DNA from: Geodermatophilaceae bacterium
GTDB taxonomy: Bacteria > Actinomycetota > Actinomycetes > Mycobacteriales > Geodermatophilaceae
Length of the DNA: 16,475 nucleotides
Direction of reading: 5' to 3'
NCBI GenBank assembly: GCA_013811805.1
Contig: JACCUM010000483.1
Location: 1 to 16,475, forward strand
Shown here: positions 7,456-14,023 of the stretch, piece after piece
Layout: each line of letters opens with the position of its first letter
Numbering within the stretch: position 1 is the stretch's first letter
Notes under the pieces: generated by a model
Databases searched by the model: none
Seen by the model: only the letters and a program-made list of their open reading frames with translations
What the model was told of the DNA's origin: nothing
Program-made: the position numbers and the translations under genes

Positions 7456-8299
7456 GTGAAGGTCGCCATCACCGGCGCCTCCGGGCTGATCGGTACCAGT
7501 GGGAACCGGCTGCACGACACCTGGACCCGATCGCCCTGGCCGATGTGGACGGGGTCGTGCACCTCGCCGGCGCTGGCATCGCCGACAAACGCTGGACCCA
7601 GGCTCGTCGACGCGAGGTGCTCGACAGCCGAGTGGACGGTATGACGACCGTAGCCCAGGCATTGGCGGCTGCACAGCCGCGGCCGCGTTTCCTCGTCTCC
7701 GCCTCCGCGGTCGGATGGTACGGCGACACCGGGGATCGGCCGGTCGACGAGACGGAATCCGCCGGCACCGGCTTTCTGGCCGATGTCTGCCGGCGTTGGG
7801 AAGCAGCAGCCCAGCCGGCCGTGGGATGCCGGGGTACGAGTCACCTTCCCGGGCACCGGGTTGGTGCTCTCCCGGCGCGGTGGACTCATGGGCCGGCTGC
7901 TTGCGCTGTTCAAGCTGGGTCTGGGCGGCAGGCTCGGCTCGGGTCGCCAATACTGGCCATGGATCAGCCCTTCCCGACGAGGTGTCCGCGTTGCGATTCC
8001 TGATCACGTCAGACCTGTCCGGACGGGTCAATCTCACCGGCCCCGAGCCGGTCACCAACGCCGAGTTCACCAAGACTCTAGGCTCGGTGCTGGCCCGCCC
8101 GACACTCGCCGCCGTGCCCGGATTTGCCCTGAAACTGGTGGTCGGCGACTTCGCCGAGGAGGGTGTCCTGGCCGGTCAGCAGGCCCTACCGCGTGTCCTG
8201 ACGCGGGCCGGGTTCGACTTCGCTCATCCGAGCTTGCGGCGGGCCTTGGAAGCGATCACCGCTTCGGCGACCGATCAGCCCAGCCGCTGGGCGGTGTGA
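7456..8299 (+). pseudogene. Broken TIGR01777-type NAD-dependent epimerase gene
   Basis: The fragments match an SDR-like epimerase of the TIGR01777 family (normally about 300 residues), but no single frame encodes it. GTG at 7456 begins VKVAITGASGLIGT, the Rossmann glycine motif. At about 7495-7500 it joins directly to WEPAARHLDPIALADVDG in another frame, so roughly 30-35 residues after the glycine motif are missing. That frame continues through VSASAVGWYGDTGD and FLADVCRRWEAAAQPA until an extra base near 7821-7825. The next frame carries VTFPGTGLVLSRRGG and GSGRQYWPWIS until an extra C near 7968-7970. The third frame runs from PDEVSALRFL to the stop at 8299. The gene follows sucB by 33 bp, the place an intact homologue occupies in M. 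tuberculosis (Rv2216). Its 3' end overlaps the convergent pseudokinase gene by 25 bp. Confidence 0.85.
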
Positions 8300-9969
8300 A
8301 TCCGCCAGCCGCCCTCGCTCAGGACGAGTGTCATGTCCACCGCGGCGGGTCCGCGCCCTGGATGGATGGCCAGCGCCTCGGCGCGGGTGTCGAGCGCGGG
8401 AACGGTCTCGTAGTCCCCGAACTCGTCGGTGAGTTGCACAGTGGCGTGGTCGCCCTGCACTTCCACGTCGAGAATTTCCAGCACTCGTGGCGAGAAGCCG
8501 CGAAGCACCTGTCCGGCCTCGGTCAGCCGGGTCAGCTCGGCCAGATCAGCGGCCAACTGCGGGCTGTCCGCGCTGAAGACCTGATCGAGCAGCGGGGTAG
8601 CGCCGGTACCGAAGGCCAGGGCGCGCCGCTCGTACAACAGGCTCAGCAGCGCCGCCCAGGCAGCCGGAGACTCGGGTACCGCGCGCTCGTCGGGTACGGC
8701 CCGCTCGTCGGCAGCGACGTCCGTAGCGTCGGAGCCCGAGCCCGGCTCGGTGTCACCGGCTTGCCTCGACACTGCGCCGAGCGGGCCGCCGGCCTGTGCC
8801 GGCACGGATTTCGATGCGTTCCAACCGAGACCGAGGACGACGACGGCCAGGACCGCCAGCGCCGCGAGGGCGCTCACGACCGCCCGTCGCGGGACGACGC
8901 GTGCCGCCGAGCGCAGCCGCGACGGGGGGGCATAGCCGATTTCAGGTACGGGGTGGCGCAGGGCACTGCGCCGCTCCTCCCGCTCGCGACGAGTGCTCGG
9001 CGTCGCCGCATGTCGCGCTGAGCTCCCACGGCGTACTTCGCCGGCGATGTCAGTGGATGCGGTACGCGATGGGTTGTTCGATGACTCCTGTCCGGCACCG
9101 CACACTCCGGAGACTGCCGACCCAGTGCGGAAGGGGTCCTCGTCGAGAGGCGGCAGATCCGGCCACACGTAGGGCCCGGCAAGGTGCAACGGCTCCGGCT
9201 CCACGGCATCACGTACGTCTGCGGCGAAGGCCTGTGCGCTGCCCCGATGTCTGGGTTGTTCGGACAGGCCGCGCGCGATCACGTGGGCCAACGAAGCCGG
9301 CGTACTGGCATGCAGCGGGCGCAGGTCGACCCCGGAACCCGCTGCGGCCAACTCCCAGACGTCCGCGCCGCCGCCGGCGGCCCACGGTGGGCGGCCAGTC
9401 AGCGCATGGAAGCCGATCGCCGCCACCCCGAAGACGTCCGAAGCTTTCGTGACCGGCCCACCGCGGGCAACCGACGGATCGAGGTACTCAAGCCGCGCAG
9501 CCGCCGGACCTGGCGCAGCCAAGCTCTGCCAGACGCCGAGATCGGTCAGCACGGGTCGGCCATCGGGGGTGACGATCACCGCACTCGGGGTGAGGCTGCC
9601 GTGCAACAGCTCTGCATCGTGGGCTTCCCCGAGGCCGTCGGCCACCGGCGTGAGCAGGGTGACCACTTCCGCGCCGCTGAGGTGCTCCCGTTCGGTGAGC
9701 AGCGTTGCCAGGCTCACCCCGGTGATGAACTCCTGGACGAGCACCACCCTGGATCGGTCTCGGCGCACGTCGAGCAGGCGGGCCACGTGCGGGTGCACGA
9801 AGTCGTGCAGCCGCGGCCAGCTGAGCTGGTCGGTGTCGACGGATTCGTCGGTGAGCCACTTGAGCGCAACGTCGGCTCCACCGCTGTCGGGCCGGGCCCG
9901 CCACACCTCACCCGTCGCGCCGAAGCCGACGAGCTCGACCAGGGTGAATCCCTCGAGGCTGCGCCGCAT
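8275..9969 (-). CDS. Membrane-anchored Ser/Thr pseudokinase
   Basis: 564-residue protein with a kinase-like domain (about 1-260), a Pro/Ser/Arg-rich cytoplasmic stretch, one membrane helix (about 364-382), and an extracytoplasmic C-terminal domain (about 425-564) resembling small NTF2-like extracytoplasmic domains. The ATP loop VGFGATGEV (14-22) and VALK lysine K37 are kept, as is D143 of DLG in place of DFG. The catalytic loop is HGSLTPSAV (123-131) where an active kinase has HRDLKPSNV: the catalytic Asp is Ser125, the Lys is Thr127 and the Asn is Ala130. Phosphotransfer is therefore unlikely and a signalling or scaffold role is inferred. No PASTA repeats are present. It lies 81 bp after the PRPP synthetase-like gene on the same strand. 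The ATG lacks a Shine-Dalgarno but has a TAGCGT hexamer 8 nt upstream. Confidence 0.85.
   Translation of the reverse strand: MRRSLEGFTLVELVGFGATGEVWRARPDSGGADVALKWLTDESVDTDQLSWPRLHDFVHPHVARLLDVRRDRSRVVLVQEFITGVSLATLLTEREHLSGAEVVTLLTPVADGLGEAHDAELLHGSLTPSAVIVTPDGRPVLTDLGVWQSLAAPGPAAARLEYLDPSVARGGPVTKASDVFGVAAIGFHALTGRPPWAAGGGADVWELAAAGSGVDLRPLHASTPASLAHVIARGLSEQPRHRGSAQAFAADVRDAVEPEPLHLAGPYVWPDLPPLDEDPFRTGSAVSGVCGAGQESSNNPSRTASTDIAGEVRRGSSARHAATPSTRREREERRSALRHPVPEIGYAPPSRLRSAARVVPRRAVVSALAALAVLAVVVLGLGWNASKSVPAQAGGPLGAVSRQAGDTEPGSGSDATDVAADERAVPDERAVPESPAAWAALLSLLYERRALAFGTGATPLLDQVFSADSPQLAADLAELTRLTEAGQVLRGFSPRVLEILDVEVQGDHATVQLTDEFGDYETVPALDTRAEALAIHPGRGPAAVDMTLVLSEGGWRIHTAQRLG
8674..8709 (-). 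repeat. 18-bp tandem duplication encoding DERAVP twice
   Basis: Positions 8674-8691 and 8692-8709 are two copies with two mismatches. They encode a repeated DERAVP in the linker just after the membrane helix of the pseudokinase. Confidence 0.75.
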
Positions 9970-9977
9970 GTAGGGCG

Positions 9978-9983
9978 ACGCTA
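9978..9983 (-). promoter_or_regulatory. Candidate -10 element (TAGCGT) for the pseudokinase gene
   Basis: TAGCGT on the minus strand ends 8 nt before the ATG at 9969, the same hexamer and spacing as before gcvT. This suggests a separate leaderless transcript even though the upstream gene is co-directional. Confidence 0.35.
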
Positions 9984-10050
9984 GGCCCCGACGGTGGCGC
10001 CGCGCTGAGGTTGTCCACAGCCCGACCGTCCACCAGCCTTGGCCACGCGA

Positions 10051-11034
10051 TCAGCCGAAGGGCAGGGGCTGCTGCGGTGGGCCGTGCGTCGGGTCGACCC
10101 CATCGAACAGGCTGCTCACCGATTCGCCGACATGACTGCGTTGGATGGCCTCGGCGAACAAGGTCGCGACGGATCGGACCTGCAGGTTCTCCCACACGTG
10201 ATCCGGCGGTGGCACGGTGTCGGTGGTGACCACCTCGTGCACCATCGGGTGGCTGCCCAACAGGTCCACCGCCTTGCCCGTGAACAGCCCGTGCGTGCAG
10301 GCGACCGACGCGCCGGTGGCCCCGTCGTCGGAGAGCCTGTTGAGCAACTCGACGATGGAGCTGCCCGTGGCGATCTCGTCGTCGAGCACGATCGCATGCC
10401 GGCCCGCGACATCGCCGACGATGGCGTCGATGATTACCCGGTCGTCGGCCAGCCGGCGTTTGCTTCCGGCAGCGACCGGCGTACCGAGCAGCCGAGCGAA
10501 TTGGGTTGCGGTCTTGGCGTTTCCGAGGTCGGGCGAGACGACAACGGTGTGGCTGAGGTCGCGACCGCGGAAGTGCTCGGCAAGTTCACCGATGGCGGTG
10601 AGGTGATCGACCGGTACGCCGAAGAAACCGTGCACCTGCGGGGCGTGCAGGGCCATCGTGATGACCCGATTGGCCCCGGCCGTGATCAGCAGATCGGCGA
10701 CCAGGCGTCCGCCGATGGAGATGCGTGAGGCGTCCTTCTTGTCCGACCGGGCGTAGGCGTAGTGCGGGATCACGGCGGTGATCTGGGAGGCTGAGGCACC
10801 GCGCGCCGCATCCAACATCAGCAGCAGTTCCATCAGATGTTCTTGGGTGGGCGGGACCAGAGGCTGAACGACATAGACGTCGCGTTGGCGGCAGTTGGCC
10901 TGCAGCTGGACCTGGAGGCAGTCGTTGCTGAACCTGATGATCGAGGCAGGCGAGAGCTCCACCCCGAGGTGAGCACAGATTCGCTGGGCAAACCGGGGAT
11001 GGGCATTGCCGCTGAAGACGACGATTTCGCGCAC
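10051..11034 (-). CDS. Ribose-phosphate diphosphokinase (PRPP synthetase)-like protein, divergent type
   Basis: 327-residue cytoplasmic protein with the two-domain fold of PRPP synthetase, which makes PRPP from ribose 5-phosphate and ATP. Recognisable parts: FSGNAHPRFAQRI at the start; YARSDKK with R96 and S97, where the housekeeping enzyme has Arg-Gln; MALHAPQVHGFF with H130, where DLH is usual so Asp is Ala128; SPDLGN; the flexible loop KRR at 192-194; and the PRPP loop DDEIATGSS at 218-226 against the usual DDMIDTAGT. It fits a recurrent actinobacterial paralogue better than the housekeeping Prs near glmU. Nucleotide choice or activity may differ. The start is GTG with no clear Shine-Dalgarno; TATGGT lies 8 nt upstream. 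It begins 31 bp after the mmpL stop, so linkage with mmpL is also possible. Confidence 0.85.
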   Translation of the reverse strand: MREIVVFSGNAHPRFAQRICAHLGVELSPASIIRFSNDCLQVQLQANCRQRDVYVVQPLVPPTQEHLMELLLMLDAARGASASQITAVIPHYAYARSDKKDASRISIGGRLVADLLITAGANRVITMALHAPQVHGFFGVPVDHLTAIGELAEHFRGRDLSHTVVVSPDLGNAKTATQFARLLGTPVAAGSKRRLADDRVIIDAIVGDVAGRHAIVLDDEIATGSSIVELLNRLSDDGATGASVACTHGLFTGKAVDLLGSHPMVHEVVTTDTVPPPDHVWENLQVRSVATLFAEAIQRSHVGESVSSLFDGVDPTHGPPQQPLPFG

Positions 11035-11042
11035 CGCGGATC

Positions 11043-11048
11043 ACCATA
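11043..11048 (-). promoter_or_regulatory. Candidate -10 element (TATGGT) for the PRPP synthetase-like gene
   Basis: On the minus strand TATGGT ends 8 nt before the GTG at 11034, within the 31-bp gap after the mmpL stop. No -35 is evident, so a promoter here is tentative. Confidence 0.3.
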
Positions 11049-11065
11049 CGGTTTGACCCCGGGCA

Positions 11066-13228
11066 TCAGGTGGCTGGCTTCGCTCGGCCGCTCGAGTTCT
11101 CAGTCCGGGCGAGCTTGCTCGGCCACCATATGGCTCTGCCGATGTCGTAGGTCAACGCAGGGACGAGCAGCGACCGTACGACCGTGGTGTCCAGCAGCAC
11201 ACCGAAGGCCACGACGAATGCGATCTGGGCGAGGAAGAGGATCGGGATGACTCCCAGCGCGGCAAAGGTCGCCGCGAGAACGATCCCCGCCGAGGTGATC
11301 ACCCCACCCGTGACCCGGAGCCCGGCCAGGATGCCCGGCCGGGTTCGGAGTTTGAGCGATTCCTCGCGCACCCGGGTCATGAGGAAGATGTTGTAGTCGA
11401 TCCCGAGGGCGACCAGGAACACGAACCCGAACAGCGGGACAGCGGGGTCAGCCGGTGGCCAGCCGAAGATGTGGGCGAACACGACCTCGGCGATGCCGAG
11501 GGTGGCCAGATAGGACAGCACGACCGTCGCGATCAGCAGCAGCGGAGCGACGATGGCACGCAACAGCAGCGCGAGGACCATAAAGACCACGAGCAGCACG
11601 ATCGGGATGATCAGGTATAGGTCGCGCTCAGCGGTGTCCTGGGTGTCGAGGTTGATCGCGGTGAACCCGCCGACCAGGGCGCTGCCGTCACCCACGTCAC
11701 CCACCACGGCGCGCAATTCACGGATCGCCTGGTAGCCCACCTCGCCGTCGGCGGTGACGCCGAGTACGGCGTTGATCTCGACCAGTCCGTCGACGACCTT
11801 GGGCTCGCCATCTGGGGGTCCGGGCGCGCCCGAAGGTGCGCCCGGAGGTGGCTCGGTCGTCACCGCGACGGAGTCGACTGCGTCCACCGACTCGGCGGCG
11901 GCGACCAGGTCGTCCAGGTCGTCTTCTGGCCCGATGATGACGGCTGGAGACCCAGCCCCGTCTGGAAAGTGTCGACCCAACGCCTCCTGTCCGGCGACCG
12001 AATCCACGTCGCTCAGGAAAATGTCGGTCTGCGAGGCACCACCCACCCGAAGCTGCAGTACGAACAATGCGGCGATCAACAGCAGCAGCGAGGTGGCGAT
12101 CCAGACCCGACGGGGGTGCGTGCGCACCAGATCGGCGACCTTCGACCAGATCCCGTGCATACCAGGAGTGGCGTCATCCTTTCGCGGCTTTCGCGGCCAG
12201 AACGCACCGCGGCCGAGCAGGGCGAGGACGGCGGGTAGGTAGGTCAGCTGAACCAGCAGGGACGACCCGATGCCGATGGCCGCCACCGGGCCCAGGCCAC
12301 GGTTGGAGTTGAGATCGGAGAAGAGCAGGCAGAGGACACCGAGGATGACGGTGACCGCGGATGCCACGATCGGAGCCACGGCCCCGCGCAGCGCCTTGTG
12401 GATCGCGTCGTACCTGTCCTGGCTGTGGTGCAGTTCCTCCCGGAACCGCGAGACGACGAGCAGCGCGTAGTCGGTGGAGGCGCCGAAAACGAGGATCAAC
12501 AGGATCCCCTGGCTCTGGCCGTTGAGGGTGATCACGTCGGCCTTGACGAGTCCGTACACGGCCGCCGCGGAGACGCCCAGAGCCAGTGCGGCACCGACGA
12601 GGACGAGGACGGGCAGGACCGGACTCCGGTAGACCAGCACCAGGATGATCGCCACGACGAGCGCGGTGACGATGACCAGGAAGCCGTCGATGTCACCGAA
12701 AGCCTCACCGAAGTCGGCGAATATCCCACCCGGGCCGGCCACGGAAACGAACTCGATGTCGTTGTCCGCAACGATGTCCCGGATGTCAGTGACGACCGTG
12801 CTCAACTCGTCACCGAGGTCGGCGTCGAGCGGAACGATGAGCTGCAGCGCCTGGCCGTCCTCCGACGGGATGGGCGGCGAGACGTCGCCCACGAGACCGT
12901 CCAGTTCGCCGATCTGTTCGACATCGTCCTCAGCCGCGGTGATGTCGCCGGGTGTGATCCCGGACTCGCGCTCGTAGACGACGATCGCCGGGATGATCTC
13001 GGCCTCGGCGAAGCTCTGCTGTAGCTCGATGACCTTCGTCGACTCCGCGGTCGTCGGCAGGAAGGCGGCGTTGTCGTTCTCGGCCACGCCGGCCAGTTGT
13101 CCCTGGAACGAGCCGAGGGGTCCTCCGACGGCCAGCCAGACCAGAACGAGGACTGCCGGTAGGACCCACCGCCGCCGCCGGGCCCCGGAGGTCGTCTGGT
13201 GGTCAACGGACGTCACTTCGCGCGGCAT
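11066..13228 (-). CDS. MMPL-family (RND superfamily) membrane transporter
   Basis: 720-residue inner-membrane protein with two similar halves. Each half has one helix, a large extracytoplasmic loop, then five helices, giving about 12 segments. Helix 1 is near WVLPAVLVLVWLAVGG, and the first extracytoplasmic domain follows (AENDNAAFLP onward). Helix 4 carries GASTDYALLVVSRFREE and the equivalent helix in the second half GIDYNIFLMTRVREE; these Asp-Tyr pairs are the proton-relay motif of the family. The second loop contains a Pro/Gly-rich insertion (PPPGAPSGAPGPPDGEP). Substrates may be lipids or hydrophobic compounds; none can be named. The ATG at 13228 is preferred over an upstream in-frame start at 13318 because GAGGGA stands 4 nt before it and the extra 30 residues look non-coding. 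A perfect 18-bp palindrome upstream may be a repressor site. Confidence 0.9.
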   Translation of the reverse strand: MPREVTSVDHQTTSGARRRRWVLPAVLVLVWLAVGGPLGSFQGQLAGVAENDNAAFLPTTAESTKVIELQQSFAEAEIIPAIVVYERESGITPGDITAAEDDVEQIGELDGLVGDVSPPIPSEDGQALQLIVPLDADLGDELSTVVTDIRDIVADNDIEFVSVAGPGGIFADFGEAFGDIDGFLVIVTALVVAIILVLVYRSPVLPVLVLVGAALALGVSAAAVYGLVKADVITLNGQSQGILLILVFGASTDYALLVVSRFREELHHSQDRYDAIHKALRGAVAPIVASAVTVILGVLCLLFSDLNSNRGLGPVAAIGIGSSLLVQLTYLPAVLALLGRGAFWPRKPRKDDATPGMHGIWSKVADLVRTHPRRVWIATSLLLLIAALFVLQLRVGGASQTDIFLSDVDSVAGQEALGRHFPDGAGSPAVIIGPEDDLDDLVAAAESVDAVDSVAVTTEPPPGAPSGAPGPPDGEPKVVDGLVEINAVLGVTADGEVGYQAIRELRAVVGDVGDGSALVGGFTAINLDTQDTAERDLYLIIPIVLLVVFMVLALLLRAIVAPLLLIATVVLSYLATLGIAEVVFAHIFGWPPADPAVPLFGFVFLVALGIDYNIFLMTRVREESLKLRTRPGILAGLRVTGGVITSAGIVLAATFAALGVIPILFLAQIAFVVAFGVLLDTTVVRSLLVPALTYDIGRAIWWPSKLARTENSSGRAKPAT

Positions 13229-13256
13229 GAGATCCCTCGAGGCGGTCCCGGCGGTC

Positions 13257-13274
13257 TCGTCAGCGCGCTGACGA
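13257..13274. promoter_or_regulatory. 18-bp perfect palindrome, candidate repressor operator
   Basis: TCGTCAGCGCGCTGACGA is its own reverse complement and lies 28 bp upstream of the mmpL start in the 140-bp divergent gap with lipB. Length and symmetry resemble operators of dimeric regulators such as TetR-type repressors, which often control MMPL genes. No regulator gene lies in the window. Confidence 0.45.
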
Positions 13275-13293
13275 CTGGTCAGGACCGAGACTA

Positions 13294-13321
13294 TTGAGCA
13301 CTTGCGACATGTCCGCATAAG
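13294..13321 (+). promoter_or_regulatory. Candidate sigma-A promoter upstream of lipB (TTGAGC - 16 bp - CATAAG)
   Basis: TTGAGC at 13294-13299 and CATAAG at 13316-13321 are 16 bp apart. Each matches four of six consensus bases. A start near 13328 would give a leader of about 40 nt. It is an alternative to the leaderless element at 13357. Confidence 0.35.
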
Positions 13322-13356
13322 GGTTCCGCCCGAGGACGACGATGGTCGGTGCGGAC

Positions 13357-13362
13357 TAACCT
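13357..13362 (+). promoter_or_regulatory. Candidate -10 element (TAACCT) for leaderless lipB
   Basis: TAACCT ends 6 nt before the lipB ATG. A GGAG at 13363-13366 leaves only 2 nt before the ATG, too short for a good Shine-Dalgarno, so leaderless initiation is possible. Confidence 0.35.
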
Positions 13363-13368
13363 GGAGAG

Positions 13369-14019
13369 ATGAGCGCCCCCCTCGTATTCATCTGGGCGGG
13401 CTCGGTCGACTACGTGCAGGCCTGGGAACGCCAACAGCATCTGCACGCTCGCCGAGTGGACGACCGGTCGCCGGACACCGTGCTGCTCCTGGAGCATCCA
13501 GCCGTCTACACCGCCGGAAAGCGCACCGAGGCCCACGAGCGCCCGACGGATGCCACCCCGGTCGTCGATGTCGATCGCGGCGGAAAGATCACTTGGCACG
13601 GCCCCGGCCAGCTCGTGGGCTACCCGATCGTCGCGCTTGCCAAACCGATGGACGTCGTCGCCTATGTGCGACGGCTTGAAGAAGCGCTGATCGAGGTCTG
13701 CGCCGACCTAGGTGTGCCGGCCGGTCAGATCGAGGGCCGCAGCGGCGTGTGGCTTCGCGCCGACGGGGCGCGGCCGGACCGAAAGATCGCGGCGATCGGT
13801 ATCCGAGTCTCCCGAGGGGTGACGATGCACGGCTTCGCCGTCAACTGCAATCCGGACCTCAGCGCGTACGACCGGATCGTTCCGTGCGGGATCAGCGACG
13901 CGTCGGTGACCTCGCTGAGCAAGGAGCTTCACCGCGAGGTCACCGTCGCTGAGATCCTGCCGTTGGTCGAGAGCCGGCTCACAGAGGCACTCTCGCCTGA
14001 GCACACCCGCGCTGCCTGA
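13369..14019 (+). CDS. lipB: Octanoyl-[acyl-carrier-protein]:protein N-octanoyltransferase
   Basis: 216-residue cytoplasmic enzyme of normal length. It moves octanoate from acyl carrier protein to the lipoyl lysine of E2 and GcvH proteins, the first step of lipoate synthesis; LipA then adds sulfur. The family signature RGGKITWHGPGQLVGYP is near residues 71-87. The catalytic pair is K139 (RKIAAIGIRV) and C173 (PCGISDASVTSL). The expected substrates K43 and K217 of the E2 and the glycine cleavage system link it to sucB, lpdA and gcvT here. In many actinobacteria lipA follows directly; here the next gene is a convergent sigma factor, 4 bp away. The two stop codons lie at the ends of a TGAACGTTCA palindrome. 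It is divergent from mmpL. Confidence 0.95.
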   Translation: MSAPLVFIWAGSVDYVQAWERQQHLHARRVDDRSPDTVLLLEHPAVYTAGKRTEAHERPTDATPVVDVDRGGKITWHGPGQLVGYPIVALAKPMDVVAYVRRLEEALIEVCADLGVPAGQIEGRSGVWLRADGARPDRKIAAIGIRVSRGVTMHGFAVNCNPDLSAYDRIVPCGISDASVTSLSKELHREVTVAEILPLVESRLTEALSPEHTRAA

Positions 14020-14023
14020 ACGT

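Noticed and set aside
6304..8073. 589-codon open frame on the minus strand opposite sucB and the epimerase remnant
   Set aside because: It is antisense to the sucB binding and catalytic domains, has low-complexity composition, and shows no family motif or RBS.
7783..9021. 412-codon plus-strand open frame
   Set aside because: Its first 70 or so codons are one segment of the broken epimerase; the remainder is antisense to the pseudokinase.
10039..10728. 229-codon plus-strand open frame
   Set aside because: Antisense to the PRPP synthetase-like gene, which has clear motifs; the frame is a codon-bias shadow.
11066..13318. Longer mmpL with start at 13318
   Set aside because: The additional 30 residues are Cys/Arg/Thr-rich without similarity to the family, and would cover the 18-bp palindrome and candidate promoters; the ATG at 13228 has a proper ribosome binding site.
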